The notes beneath the pieces are model-generated. The model was not told the origin of the DNA. It did not search any database and saw nothing but the letters and a program-made list of their open reading frames with translations. From NCBI GenBank assembly GCA_900313905.1, contig OMTG01000011.1:1-35463 (forward strand): a stretch of 35,463 bases of DNA, read 5' to 3'. This DNA comes from an uncultured Actinomycetes bacterium (GTDB lineage: Bacteria; Actinomycetota; Coriobacteriia; Coriobacteriales; Atopobiaceae). A program made the position numbers and the translations under genes. Shown piece by piece: positions 1 through 9,000 of this stretch (positions are counted from its first letter, which is position 1; each line of letters starts with the position of its first letter).

Positions 1-72
1 AAAATTTTTCCCGCTTCAGAAAATCGCTGTTTTATGCAGCATTCCCGCACAAGCCCTCTTCGTGCCGCCCCG

Positions 73-1011
73 TCATTCGGCGTAGTTCCTCCACGCCAGG
101 CTGACAGATCCTACCCCCAGATGAAGCGATACGACCGGTCCCCCGTCGCGGACATGGATGTTCGTGCCGGGAAGCTCGCGCTGCACACAGTGGACGACCT
201 CGTCAGTCGCCTCATGGGCGCTGCCGTAGCCCGTCACGGTGACAGAGTTCCTGCGGGCCGCCTCGGGTATCTGGCGGACAAGGGCCTGTGCCGTCGCATG
301 CATGCCATGCGCGACATCGATGTCCCGGATGCCGCCCTCCTGGAGCTCCATGATGAGATAGCGGTCAAGCTTGCCTGCCACCGCCCGCCTCGTGGCGCCA
401 AGGCGCCCGGAACGGCGGAGCACATCCAGATCGGGCACCGTGAAGGCGATGCCCTGGTTGGAGCGCTCCACTTCGAGCTTCTGCGCGACCGTTGCCAGAG
501 GATACCCGAGCGTCACGAGCTTGCGTGCCTGGCGGACCAGGAACTCGAGGCCACCCGACGTGGTCCAGGAGTCGACAATCGCGATGAGCGAGCCATTCCT
601 GCCTTCGCGGATGAGCTGCTCGCGTGCCTGCACAGCGCTCCTATAGGTGCCGGAGAGCCTGGAGCTGATGGTGAGGCACAGCACCGAGAAATCCGCATCG
701 AGGAGCTTCCTGAACTCCTCGGCGAAGACATCCTGGTACACCGCTTCTGTCATGAGTATATGTCCGGAGCGGAAGAGGGCATCGTAGTCCTCGTTCTCGC
801 CGCGGTAGGTCTCTGCCCTTCTCACGCCGTCGACGTTGTAGTGCATGGGCACCATGGTCACGCCCAAGGCCTCCGCCTTGGGACGGGTCAGCGTGCAGGA
901 GCTGTCGCAGACGATCGCGACCGGGCGCTGGGGCAGATCGGCCCCGCCCGTCGTGAAGGCACCGAGCCCTGCTGTCAGGGATGGCTCTGGGATACCCTGT
1001 TCCTCCATCAT
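73..1011 (-). CDS. DegV family (FakB-like) fatty-acid-binding protein
   Basis: The 312-residue product matches the DegV family, whose members (FakB in Staphylococcus and Streptococcus) bind a fatty acid and present it to the kinase FakA for phosphorylation and use in membrane lipids. Visible marks are the opening VAIVCDSSC strand near residue 31, Thr88 where the family usually has TSQPS (here TEAV, so only the Thr is kept), the SSRLSGTYRSA motif near 116-126, and a C-terminal SLHLGVGS segment whose His probably corresponds to the ligand-contacting His of FakB. About 27 residues precede the usual family start. The start overlaps the accDA stop in an ATGA (1008-1011), so it is translationally coupled as the last gene of the fatty-acid operon. 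No FakA kinase gene is in the window. Family assignment is firm; lipid specificity is inferred. Confidence 0.88.
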   Translation of the reverse strand: MMEEQGIPEPSLTAGLGAFTTGGADLPQRPVAIVCDSSCTLTRPKAEALGVTMVPMHYNVDGVRRAETYRGENEDYDALFRSGHILMTEAVYQDVFAEEFRKLLDADFSVLCLTISSRLSGTYRSAVQAREQLIREGRNGSLIAIVDSWTTSGGLEFLVRQARKLVTLGYPLATVAQKLEVERSNQGIAFTVPDLDVLRRSGRLGATRRAVAGKLDRYLIMELQEGGIRDIDVAHGMHATAQALVRQIPEAARRNSVTVTGYGSAHEATDEVVHCVQRELPGTNIHVRDGGPVVSLHLGVGSVSLAWRNYAE

Positions 1012-2735
1012 CCGTCCGCCCTTCCGATAGCGCGGTACTTTGCCTGGCGCTCGTGCACGAGCTCCTGGGCGCTCTTGCCGGAAAGGCCCGCGAGCTCCTC
1101 GGAGAGCCTTGCGCGGAAGCGCTCTGCGAATTCAGGCGTCCCGAGCCCCTCTGCATCGATCTTCCCATCCACTATACCAAGGGAGACGAGGAAATCTGCC
1201 GTGATGCCGAGCGCCTCTGCCGCCTCATTGGCACGCTTCGGCGTCTTCCAGAGGATGGTCGAGCAGCCCTCAGGGCTCACGACGGAATAGACCGCATCGG
1301 AGAGCATGAGGACACGGTTCGAGACCGCAAGGCCCAGAGCCCCGCCCGATCCGCCTTCGCCCATGATGACAGTGATCTCGGGGACCCTGAGGGCGCCCAT
1401 CGCGACAAGGTTGTCTGCGATGGCAGCTCCCTGGCCACGCTCCTCGGCCTCCATGCCCGGATAGGCACCGGAGGTATCGACGAGGCAGATGACCGGACGG
1501 CCGAATTTCTCGGCCTCCTTCATGAGCCTGAGCGCCTTGCGATATCCCTCAGGCTCGGGGCATCCATAGTTGCGGGCGACCCGCTCCTTGATGCCACGGC
1601 CACGGTCGGTCGCGATCACGGTGACCGGCTTCCCATCCAAGAGGGCGATGCCCGCCACAATGGCAGGATCGTCGCCGAACTCGTGGTCGCCATGGAGCTC
1701 GATGAACCCCTCGAAGGTCTGGTCCATGATTGCAGGGACGCTCGGGCGATCGGAATTCCTGACGCGCTTCACAAGGTCGTAGGCAGAGGCGCCTTCGGCA
1801 ACCGGCTTCTCGAGATGGTGCGGAAGCGGCCAGCGGGGCTCCTTGGGGAAAGCGGCAGGGCAGGTGGGGATATCGCGGGTGCCCCAGGCAGCCGGATCGT
1901 GCAGATAGAGGAGATAGCCGAGGGTCTCTGCCATCTCCTTGCGTGGGACGACCATATCGACGAAGCCGTGCTCGAGCTGGAACTCGGCACGCTGGAAGCC
2001 CTGCGGAAGTTTCTTGTGGGTCGTCTGCTCGACGACGCGCGGTCCCGCGAAGGCAACGAGCGCATCCGGCTCCGCGAGCGTGATGTCTGCCTCCATCGCG
2101 AAGGAGGCCGTGACGCCGCCTGACGTCGGATCGGTCAGCACGACCAGGTAGAGAAGTCCTCCCTCGCTGTGCTGGTGCACCGCATTGGAGACCTTCGCCA
2201 TCTGCATGAGGGAGGTGAGGCCTTCCTGCATGCGGGCGCCACCCGACACCGTGAAGCCGACCACCGGAAGCTTCAGCTCAGTCGCTTTCTCGAAGACGCG
2301 GCAGATCTTCTCTCCGACCGCTGCTCCCATGGATCCCATCATGAAATCGCCATTCATGACGAAGAGGGCGCAGCGCTCCCCCTTGATGGTGGCCTCGCCA
2401 CAGATGACGGCCTCCTGCTCCCCGCCTGACTTTGCGCGGGCAGCCTCGAGCTTCTCCTGGTAGCCAGGGAACTTGAGGATGTCGGCAGGAGCAATCCCGG
2501 CATCCCACTCGGTGAAGCTGCCTTCGTCGACCGTGAGCGCGATGCGCCTTCTGGCGCCGATGCGCATATGATGGCCGCAGCGCGGGCAGACATCGAGATT
2601 GCCCTTCAGGATGTCCACGTCGATGGCATGGCGGCAATGGGGGCACCGCACCAGGACCGTGCGCTCCGGAAGCTCGACCGGAACCTCGGTGACGGGCCCT
2701 TCAAGCTCATTTGCTGATTTCTGGCGTTCACTCAT
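1008..2735 (-). CDS. accDA: Fused acetyl-CoA carboxylase carboxyltransferase, beta-alpha subunits
   Basis: This 575-residue protein carries both carboxyltransferase subunits of acetyl-CoA carboxylase in one chain. They transfer the carboxyl group from carboxybiotin on AccB to acetyl-CoA, giving malonyl-CoA. The N-terminal half is AccD: a four-Cys zinc ribbon (C31, C34, C50, C53) followed by a crotonase fold containing GGARMQEGLTSLMQMAK. The C-terminal half, from about residue 290, is AccA, with SGAYPGMEAEERGQG and GEGGSGGALGLA. E. coli and Streptococcus use two separate genes, so this is a genuine in-frame fusion with no stop or frameshift between the halves. Its start overlaps the end of accC by 8 bp, and its stop overlaps degV by 4 bp. 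Residues 1-25 form a polar N-terminal extension. Confidence 0.95.
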   Translation of the reverse strand: MSERQKSANELEGPVTEVPVELPERTVLVRCPHCRHAIDVDILKGNLDVCPRCGHHMRIGARRRIALTVDEGSFTEWDAGIAPADILKFPGYQEKLEAARAKSGGEQEAVICGEATIKGERCALFVMNGDFMMGSMGAAVGEKICRVFEKATELKLPVVGFTVSGGARMQEGLTSLMQMAKVSNAVHQHSEGGLLYLVVLTDPTSGGVTASFAMEADITLAEPDALVAFAGPRVVEQTTHKKLPQGFQRAEFQLEHGFVDMVVPRKEMAETLGYLLYLHDPAAWGTRDIPTCPAAFPKEPRWPLPHHLEKPVAEGASAYDLVKRVRNSDRPSVPAIMDQTFEGFIELHGDHEFGDDPAIVAGIALLDGKPVTVIATDRGRGIKERVARNYGCPEPEGYRKALRLMKEAEKFGRPVICLVDTSGAYPGMEAEERGQGAAIADNLVAMGALRVPEITVIMGEGGSGGALGLAVSNRVLMLSDAVYSVVSPEGCSTILWKTPKRANEAAEALGITADFLVSLGIVDGKIDAEGLGTPEFAERFRARLSEELAGLSGKSAQELVHERQAKYRAIGRADG

Positions 2736-4068
2736 AGAGGTGCTCCATCAGGTTCGTGTGATAGTTGCCAGCCAGGAACTTGGGATTGGAGAGGATGTCG
2801 AGCTGGAGGTCGGCATTGTAGTCGACACCGTCGATCACGAGCTCTCCCAAGGCAGAGCGCATCTTGCGGATCGCCTCTTCGCGGGTCCGGGAATAGACGA
2901 TGAGCTTGCCGAGGAGCGAATCGTAATACGGCGGGACCGAGCATCCGACATAGAGAGCGGAATCGAAGCGCACCCAAGGGCCATTCGGCACATGGAGCAT
3001 CGTGATATCGCCAGCGGAGGGCAGGAAATCGGGGGTCTCCGCATTGATGCGGCACTCGATTGCGTGGCCGGAGATCTTGATGTCCTCCTGCCTGAAGTCC
3101 TTGAGCTCGACGCCTGCAGCAACCCTGAGCTGCCACTTCACGAGATCGATGCCTGTCACGAATTCGGTGATGGGATGCTCGACCTGGAGCCTCGTGTTCA
3201 TCTCCATGAACCAGAACTCGCCCGCATCGCTGAAGAGGAACTCGATGGTGCCGAGGCCCTGGTATCCGACGGATTTTGCCAGATTGCGGGCGCACTCATA
3301 CATGTGCTCGCGGATCTCGGGCGTGAGCGCGGGGCACGGGCTCGGGCTCTCCTCGAGGAGCTTCTGGTTCCGGCGCTGGACCGAGCATTCGCGTTCGCCC
3401 AAGGAGAAGACATTGCCATAGGCATCGCCCAGGATCTGTACCTCGATGTGGTGGGCAGGCGAGATGAACTTCTCCATGTAGCACTCGCCGTCGCCGAAGG
3501 CGGCCTCGGATTCAGCCTTGGCCTGCTCGTAGGCAGCAGGTGCATCCTCGGGACGCAGCACCTTGCGGATGCCACGCCCGCCGCCGCCCGCACGGGCCTT
3601 CACGAGGACCGGGCACCCGATGCGGCGCGCCTCCTCTTCGGCCTGCTCAGGCGATTCCAGAAGGTCGCATCCCGGCACTATCGGCACGCCCGCCGCCTTG
3701 GCGGTGCGCCGCGCCTGGTCCTTGTCGCCCATGAGATCCATGATCTCAGGCGAAGGGCCGATGAACACCAGGCCATGCTCCCGGCACTCGCGGGCGAAGT
3801 CGGCATTCTCCGAAAGGAAGCCATATCCCGGATGGATGGCGGAAGCGCCTGACTCGAGAGCCACGGTGAGCAGGGCATTCTTGTTCAGATACGATTCGGA
3901 GGCACGAGGGCCGCCGATGCAGTAGGCTTCATCCGCGAGCGTCGCATGGAGGGCTTCCGCGTCGGCTGTGGAATAGACCGCCACGGTCTTGACGCCCATC
4001 TCCTTGCAGGCACGGATGATGCGCACTGCAACTTCGCCGCGGTTGGCAATGAGGATCTTCTCGAACAT
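2728..4068 (-). CDS. accC: Biotin carboxylase subunit of acetyl-CoA carboxylase
   Basis: AccC carboxylates the biotin of AccB using ATP and bicarbonate. From the start chosen here (MFEKILIANRGEVAVRI) the protein has 446 residues, the normal family length. An upstream in-frame ATG at 4173 would add 35 residues of non-family sequence lying inside fabZ, so it was rejected. Landmarks are the N-terminal IANRGE, the ATP-grasp glycine loop GGGGRGIRKV, HIEVQILGD, EMNTRLQVEHPITE with the catalytic Arg, and the C-terminal NAETP region. It begins 4 bp after the fabZ stop and overlaps accDA by 8 bp, so it is co-expressed with the other carboxylase subunits. Confidence 0.96.
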   Translation of the reverse strand: MFEKILIANRGEVAVRIIRACKEMGVKTVAVYSTADAEALHATLADEAYCIGGPRASESYLNKNALLTVALESGASAIHPGYGFLSENADFARECREHGLVFIGPSPEIMDLMGDKDQARRTAKAAGVPIVPGCDLLESPEQAEEEARRIGCPVLVKARAGGGGRGIRKVLRPEDAPAAYEQAKAESEAAFGDGECYMEKFISPAHHIEVQILGDAYGNVFSLGERECSVQRRNQKLLEESPSPCPALTPEIREHMYECARNLAKSVGYQGLGTIEFLFSDAGEFWFMEMNTRLQVEHPITEFVTGIDLVKWQLRVAAGVELKDFRQEDIKISGHAIECRINAETPDFLPSAGDITMLHVPNGPWVRFDSALYVGCSVPPYYDSLLGKLIVYSRTREEAIRKMRSALGELVIDGVDYNADLQLDILSNPKFLAGNYHTNLMEHLYE

Positions 4069-4072
4069 GGCC

Positions 4073-4501
4073 CTACGCGTCCTTCTTGGGGACGAGGGCG
4101 AAGGACATGTCTGCCACGCAGGCGACCGTATCCCCGACCCGTGCCTCCCCATGGGCGAAATGGAACATCCCATGGCTGCGGGTCAGCGTGCAGTCGAGCG
4201 TGAGGGTATCGCCCGGACGCACCTGATGCTTGAAGCGGACCTTGTCGAGGCTCGTGTAGAACGGCGTCGCGTCGGTGGAGGAGAGCTTCTCGGCCATCAG
4301 CACGCAGCAGTTCTGGGCCAGCATCTCGCAGAGGATGACACCGGGGACGACCGGATAGCCCGGGAAGTGCCCCTGGACGAAATACTCGTCGCCCGCGATC
4401 TTCACATGCCCGATGGCATGGCCATCCACGACCTCGGCATCGTCGAGCAAGAGCATCGGCGGACGATGCGGAAGAATCTTCTCAAGTTCCAGCTTGTCCA
4501 T
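4073..4501 (-). CDS. fabZ: 3-hydroxyacyl-ACP dehydratase
   Basis: FabZ removes water from beta-hydroxyacyl-ACP to give trans-2-enoyl-ACP. The 142-residue hotdog-fold protein shows the catalytic HFPGYPVVPGV motif (His45) and the partner acid in CEMLAQ (Glu59). It is the only dehydratase in the cluster. It lies between accB (14 bp upstream) and accC (4 bp downstream), exactly as in the streptococcal fab operon. Because neither fabA nor fabM is present here, this enzyme might also isomerise the double bond, as FabN/FabZ1 does in enterococci. Nothing in the sequence alone decides that. Confidence 0.95.
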   Translation of the reverse strand: MDKLELEKILPHRPPMLLLDDAEVVDGHAIGHVKIAGDEYFVQGHFPGYPVVPGVILCEMLAQNCCVLMAEKLSSTDATPFYTSLDKVRFKHQVRPGDTLTLDCTLTRSHGMFHFAHGEARVGDTVACVADMSFALVPKKDA

Positions 4502-4515
4502 GTCTCCCCTTCCGC

Positions 4516-5028
4516 CTAGTAGATCTTCATGAGGACCGAGCCGTATTCGACAAGCTCGCCGTCAGAGACCGTGATATCGACGATCTCGCCGTCGGTATCG
4601 GCCGTGACTTCCTTCATTTCCTTCATGGCCTCGATGACGCAGAGGACATCGCCCTTCTTGACCTTCGAGCCGACCTGCACGAAGGGCTTCGCCCCTGGGG
4701 CAGGAGCCGCATAGAAGACGCCGACCATCGGCGCCTTGACGGCGACGACCTTGGCCATGTCCATCGGCGCGCCCGAAGGCGTCCTTGGCTGGCTCTCGTC
4801 TGCGGCAGGAGCCTCCGCCGCCTCGGCAGGAGCCTCTGCCGGAGCTGGAGCAGCTGCTTGCGCTGCAGCAGGCGCTGCAGCAGGAATCGTGGAGACGGCC
4901 GGAGCCGGATAGGCAGCAGGCCCTTCCATCTCGATGGCGGAGTCGCCTTCCTCGATGCGGATGCGCGCGAGGCCGCGGCTGTTCAGGAGCGCCGCCACCT
5001 CATCCAGACGCTTGGTGCTGGTATCCAT
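4516..5028 (-). CDS. accB: Biotin carboxyl carrier protein of acetyl-CoA carboxylase
   Basis: AccB carries the biotin that shuttles CO2 between AccC and AccDA. The 170-residue protein has three parts: a short N-terminal helical region that in the family binds AccC (to about residue 30), a long Ala/Pro-rich flexible linker (about residues 35-85), and a C-terminal biotinyl domain with the modification motif EAMKEMKEV, in which the Lys of AMK receives biotin. The fold ends normally at LMKIY. It starts 3 bp after the fabF stop. The enzyme likely to modify it, BirA, is encoded about 6 kb upstream on the same strand (11037-11873). Confidence 0.95.
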   Translation of the reverse strand: MDTSTKRLDEVAALLNSRGLARIRIEEGDSAIEMEGPAAYPAPAVSTIPAAAPAAAQAAAPAPAEAPAEAAEAPAADESQPRTPSGAPMDMAKVVAVKAPMVGVFYAAPAPGAKPFVQVGSKVKKGDVLCVIEAMKEMKEVTADTDGEIVDITVSDGELVEYGSVLMKIY

Positions 5029-5031
5029 CTG

Positions 5032-6279
5032 CTATGCCTCCCCATACTTCTTGAGGGCGATGGCAGCATTGTGGCCGCCAAAGCCGAGCGAGGTCGAAAG
5101 CGCCCAGCGTCCATCGAAGGAAGCTGCCACATTCGGCGTATAGTCAAGATCGCATGCCGGATCGGGGTCCTTCAGGTTGATGGTCGGAGGGATGGTGCCC
5201 TTCTCGAGCGCATAGGCGCAGACCATGGCCTCGACCGCGCCGGTCGCGCCAAGCATGTGTCCCGTCATCGACTTGGTGGACGAGATATGGGCAGCGCGTG
5301 CTGCATCCTCGCCGAGGGCCTGCTTGATGCCCTTCGTCTCGGAGGAGTCATTGAGCTTCGTCGAGGTGCCATGGGCGTTGATGTAGAGGCCCTCTGCCGG
5401 GTCGAGCGAAGCCTCTGCCACAGCCTGCTTGATGGCACGGGTGATGCCTGCAGCCTCGGGGTCGGGGGACGTGATGTGGTAGGCATCGGCCGTGTTGCCG
5501 TATCCTGCGACCTCGCAGATGATATGCGCACCACGGGCTCGGGCGTGCTCCAGCTCCTCGAGCACGAGCACGCAGGCGCCTTCGCCCATAACGAAGCCAT
5601 CGCGGTTCGAATCGAAGGGACGGCAGGCCGTCTTGGGGTCGGGATTCGTCGAGAGCGCACGGGCGTTCGTGAAGCCAGCAATCGAGACCGGCACGATAGC
5701 TGCCTCGGAGCCGCCGGCAAGGATGGCATCAGCATAGCCGCCACGGATGGCACGGAATGCCTCGCCCACGGCGTTCGTGGAGGTTGCGCAGGCCGTCACG
5801 ATCGGCAGGGTCGGACCCTTCGCATGATGGCGGATGGAGACCTGCCCCGATGCCATGTTCGCGATGATCATCGGCACGAAGAATGGGGAGATCTTGCGGG
5901 GGCCGCCTTTGGCCATGCGCTCGATCTGCTCCTCCATCGTCCCGATGCCGCCAATGCCAGATCCGACATAGACGCCGAGGCGCTCAGGATCGATGGCGCC
6001 TTCCTGGTCGAGGCCAGAGCTCTTCATCGCCTCGTCCGATGCATACAGGGCAAACTGGACATTGCGGTCATTGTGCCTGGCATCGGCTTTCCCGAGATAG
6101 GCCTCAGCATCGAAGCCCTTGACCTCGGCAGCCACCTTGACCCGGAAATCGGCCGTATCGAACGCCGTGATCTCGGTTATGCCGCTCTTGCCGGCAACCA
6201 GCGCATCCCAGCTCTCCGGGGCGCTCATGCCTACCGGGGTGATGGCCCCGATGCCTGTGATGACTACTCTGCGATCCAT
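5032..6279 (-). CDS. fabF: Beta-ketoacyl-ACP synthase II
   Basis: FabF condenses malonyl-ACP with a growing acyl-ACP. The Cys-His-His triad is intact at the expected places: C164 in VTACATSTN, H303 in NAHGTSTKLND and H341 in SMTGHMLGATGA. The open frame extends to 6333, but family similarity begins at MDRRVVITG. The Shine-Dalgarno GGAGG at 6286-6290 lies about 7 nt before the ATG at 6279; the adjacent ATG at 6282 would leave only 4 nt. The chosen start gives 415 residues, the usual length. It follows fabG by about 37 bp and precedes accB by 3 bp. Confidence 0.95.
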   Translation of the reverse strand: MDRRVVITGIGAITPVGMSAPESWDALVAGKSGITEITAFDTADFRVKVAAEVKGFDAEAYLGKADARHNDRNVQFALYASDEAMKSSGLDQEGAIDPERLGVYVGSGIGGIGTMEEQIERMAKGGPRKISPFFVPMIIANMASGQVSIRHHAKGPTLPIVTACATSTNAVGEAFRAIRGGYADAILAGGSEAAIVPVSIAGFTNARALSTNPDPKTACRPFDSNRDGFVMGEGACVLVLEELEHARARGAHIICEVAGYGNTADAYHITSPDPEAAGITRAIKQAVAEASLDPAEGLYINAHGTSTKLNDSSETKGIKQALGEDAARAAHISSTKSMTGHMLGATGAVEAMVCAYALEKGTIPPTINLKDPDPACDLDYTPNVAASFDGRWALSTSLGFGGHNAAIALKKYGEA

Positions 6280-6316
6280 CATTCTCCCTCCGCATGCCTT
6301 GCAGGTGGCAAGGCAT

Positions 6317-7087
6317 CTACATGCACAGACCACCGTCTATGCGGATCACTTCACCGGTCACGTAGCTCGCGGCATCGGATGCCAGAAACGCCACCACCTG
6401 CGCCACTTCCTCAGCGGTGCCAAGACGCTTCATGGGAATCTCTGCCTCGTAGGCTGCGACGGTCTTCTCCGGAAGCTTTGCCGTCATGTCCGTCTCGATG
6501 AATCCCGGAGCAACTGCATTGCAGGTGACGCCCCTGCCGGCAAGCTCCTTGGCGACCGACTTGGTGAGGCCGATGAGCCCTGCCTTCGAGGCGGCGTAGT
6601 TGGCCTGGCCGATGTTGCCTGAGAGGCCGACGACCGAGGCCAGATTCACGATCCTTCCGCCCTTCTGGCGCACGAAGCCACGGGAGAGCGCGCGGATCAT
6701 GTGGAAGGCGCCCTTGAGGTTCACGTCGAGCACGGCGGAGAAATCATCGTCGGTCATGCGGGCAAGCAGCGTATCGCGGGTGATGCCCGCATCGTTCACG
6801 AGCGCCCAGACGGGACCGAAATCATCCTGCACTGCCTTGACCGTGGCCTTCGCCTCGTCTTCGTCAGCCACATTGCACTTATAGGCCTTGGCGGCCGCGC
6901 CTTCTGCCTCGATGAGGCTGATGCATTCTTGAGCAGCCTCGTCGTTTCCTGCGTAGATGACGGCGATATCATAGCCAGCTTTGGCAAGAGCCAGGGATGT
7001 GGCCCTGCCGATGCCACGCGATCCGCCTGTCACCAGGGCGACCCTGCGGCTGCGGTCACGTTCGATAAGGGAAGCAGCTTCTGCCAT
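6317..7087 (-). CDS. fabG: 3-oxoacyl-ACP reductase (NADPH, SDR family)
   Basis: FabG reduces beta-ketoacyl-ACP to the 3R-hydroxy form with NADPH. The 256-residue short-chain dehydrogenase shows the cofactor loop TGGSRGIG (residues 20-27), the structural NDAG motif (98-101, where NNAG is commoner), Asn123 in DVNLKG, the catalytic Ser151, and YAASK (Tyr164, Lys168). It ends in the family's typical VTGEVIRIDGGLCM tail. The first 14 residues are a small extension before the first beta strand. It starts 3 bp after the fabD stop. Confidence 0.96.
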   Translation of the reverse strand: MAEAASLIERDRSRRVALVTGGSRGIGRATSLALAKAGYDIAVIYAGNDEAAQECISLIEAEGAAAKAYKCNVADEDEAKATVKAVQDDFGPVWALVNDAGITRDTLLARMTDDDFSAVLDVNLKGAFHMIRALSRGFVRQKGGRIVNLASVVGLSGNIGQANYAASKAGLIGLTKSVAKELAGRGVTCNAVAPGFIETDMTAKLPEKTVAAYEAEIPMKRLGTAEEVAQVVAFLASDAASYVTGEVIRIDGGLCM

Positions 7088-7090
7088 GCC

Positions 7091-8023
7091 TTATGCCTCC
7101 TTGCCTGAGACGAGCGCTACAGCCTCTTCGACCTGCGCCGGAGTCTCGACACAGACAGCGTCGACACCCTCGAGCGTCCGCTTCACGAGTCCCGTGAGCG
7201 TATGTCCTGGCCCGACCTCGATGAAGGTATCGATGCCGGCGTCCTGCATCGCATGGAGCTCACGCACCCACTGCACAGGATGTGCGACCTGCTCAGAGAG
7301 GAGCTGCGCGATCTGTGCCGGGTCGTCGGGATAGAGGCTGCCCGTGCGGTTTGCATAGACCGGAAGCGTCGGCGCTGATGGCGCATGCTCCGCAAGATAG
7401 GTGCCAAGCGCCGTTTCTGCCTCTGCCATATAGGGGCTGTGGAAGGCACCGGAGACCGCCACCTTGAGCGAGCGTCCGTGCGCCTCCTTCACAAGCCCAT
7501 CGAGCTTCTCGCAGGCTTCCTGAGATCCTGCCACGACCGTCTGCTGGGGGGAGTTGTAGTTCACCGGCCATGCTTCGCCGGCCTTGGCAGCGAGCTTCTC
7601 GACCACATCGCGGTCGAGCTTCAGGACAGCGCGCATGGCACCCGGATGGCGCTCGGTGCATGCCGCCATCGCCTTGGCACGTGCCTCGATGAGGGACGTG
7701 CCTTCAGCGACCGAGAAGGCGCCTGCGAAGGTGAGCGCTGCGACCTCGCCGAGCGAGTGGCCAGCTGCCACCTCAGGCCTGATGCCTGCCTCTGCGAGCG
7801 CTTCGGCACAGGCAAGATCGGTCGCAAAGACACAGGGCTGCGTATTGATCGTCTGGGAGAGCTCCTCCTTCGTGCCCTCGAAGCACTGGGCGGAGGTGCC
7901 GGGACGCACCGCATCCACCGCATCGAAGACCTTCCTGGCGGCAGCGCTTGCCTCAGCAAGCTCCTTGCCCATGCCAGGCTTCTGGGAGCCCTGTCCCGCG
8001 AAGAGGAATGCTACACGAGCCAT
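7091..8023 (-). CDS. fabD: Malonyl-CoA:ACP transacylase
   Basis: FabD moves malonate from CoA to AcpP. The family start MARVAFLFAGQGSQ lies at 8023; the open frame upstream of it (to 8356) is a shadow inside fabK. GGAGG sits 7 nt before this ATG, within the end of fabK. The 310-residue protein has the nucleophile in GHSLGEVAAL (Ser90), the substrate-binding Arg in LIEARAKAM, Asn/Gln contacts in NYNSPQQTVVAG, and the catalytic His195 in SGAFHSPYM. It overlaps the fabK stop by 13 bp, suggesting translational coupling, and ends 3 bp before fabG. Confidence 0.95.
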   Translation of the reverse strand: MARVAFLFAGQGSQKPGMGKELAEASAAARKVFDAVDAVRPGTSAQCFEGTKEELSQTINTQPCVFATDLACAEALAEAGIRPEVAAGHSLGEVAALTFAGAFSVAEGTSLIEARAKAMAACTERHPGAMRAVLKLDRDVVEKLAAKAGEAWPVNYNSPQQTVVAGSQEACEKLDGLVKEAHGRSLKVAVSGAFHSPYMAEAETALGTYLAEHAPSAPTLPVYANRTGSLYPDDPAQIAQLLSEQVAHPVQWVRELHAMQDAGIDTFIEVGPGHTLTGLVKRTLEGVDAVCVETPAQVEEAVALVSGKEA

Positions 8024-8955
8024 TTCGTTGCCTCCTTGAGGCAGGCCTCGCAGCCTTCCATCAGGTCGTCCACGATCTCCTGGGCAGACTGCTCCTTCTT
8101 CACCATGCCAGCCACCTCGCCTGACATGAAGGAGCCCTCTTCGTAGTTGCCATCCTTGGCTGCCTTGCGAAGCGACCCTGCACCGAGCTTGCCAAGCTCC
8201 TCGGGCGTCGCGCCTTCGCGCTCGGCACGCAGGAACTTCTGCGAGAACGGGGTCTTGAGGCAGCGGACCGCGCCGTTCATCGAGCGGCCCGTCACGATCG
8301 TCGAGAGGTCGTTCGCCTTCAGGATGCGCTTCTTGTACTCGTCGGAGACCGTGCACTCATGCGCCACGAGGAAGCGGGTGCCGACCTGCACGCCCACGGC
8401 GCCGAGCATGAAGGCAGCAGCCATCTGGCGGCCATCGGCGATGCCACCGGCAGCGATGACAGGGATCTTCAGGGCGTCGACGACCTGGGGCACCAGCGCC
8501 ATGGTCGAGACATCGCCGATGTGCCCTCCGGACTCGCCGCCCTCGGCGACGACGGCGACAGCACCGACGCGCTCGAGCATGCGGGCCAGGGCGACCGACG
8601 AGACGACCGGGATGACCTTGATGCCAGCTGCCTTCCAGTCCTTCATGTACTTGCTTGGGTTGCCAGCGCCTGTCACGACGACCGGCACCTTCTCCTCTGC
8701 CACGACCTGGGCCACGTCGTCTGCAAAGGGGCTCTGCAGCATGATGTTGACACCGAACGGCTTGTCAGTACGTGCGCGGCACTCGCGGATCTCGTTGCGC
8801 AGCCAGTCGGCATTGGCATTCATCGCGGAGATGATGCCGAGGCCGCCGGCATTCGAAACCGCCGAGGCAAGGCTGGCATCGGCAATCCATGCCATGCCAC
8901 CCTGGAAGATAGGCTTCTCGATGCCTACCAGGTCGCAGAGAGGAGTCTTGATCAT
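8011..8955 (-). CDS. fabK: Flavin-dependent enoyl-ACP reductase II
   Basis: FabK performs the last reduction of each elongation cycle using FMN and NAD(P)H. It is unrelated to the FabI reductase. The 314-residue TIM-barrel protein opens with the typical PIFQGGMAWIADASLA and contains the FMN-phosphate and nitronate-monooxygenase-like motifs AEGGESGGHIG and VIAAGGIADGRQMAAAFMLGA. No fabI, fabL or fabV is in the cluster, so this is the operon's only enoyl reductase; organisms relying on FabK are in general insensitive to triclosan. It begins 45 bp after acpP, with a weak, distant AAGGGA ribosome-binding site, and overlaps fabD. Confidence 0.95.
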   Translation of the reverse strand: MIKTPLCDLVGIEKPIFQGGMAWIADASLASAVSNAGGLGIISAMNANADWLRNEIRECRARTDKPFGVNIMLQSPFADDVAQVVAEEKVPVVVTGAGNPSKYMKDWKAAGIKVIPVVSSVALARMLERVGAVAVVAEGGESGGHIGDVSTMALVPQVVDALKIPVIAAGGIADGRQMAAAFMLGAVGVQVGTRFLVAHECTVSDEYKKRILKANDLSTIVTGRSMNGAVRCLKTPFSQKFLRAEREGATPEELGKLGAGSLRKAAKDGNYEEGSFMSGEVAGMVKKEQSAQEIVDDLMEGCEACLKEATKWLV

Positions 8956-9000
8956 GGGTGATTCGTCCCTTTCTCGTTTCGTCGGACCGTGGCGCTTCGC

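Noticed and set aside
1-72. Possible terminator after degV
   Set aside because: Only a 4-bp GCTG/CAGC stem and scattered A/T runs are visible; the window edge cuts the region, so no call is made.
34-1290. Plus-strand 418-codon frame antisense to degV and accDA
   Set aside because: The opposite strand encodes clear DegV and AccDA proteins; this is a shadow frame.
4069-4173. N-terminal extension of accC
   Set aside because: 35 extra residues lie inside fabZ, look unlike any biotin carboxylase, and the family start MFEKILIANRGE is 105 bp later.
4800-4925. Repeat-like GCAGCAGG-type tract
   Set aside because: It encodes the Ala/Pro linker of AccB; the repetition comes from the protein composition.
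8024-8356. 111-residue N-terminal extension of fabD
   Set aside because: It is a shadow of fabK; the FabD start has its own GGAGG and family sequence.
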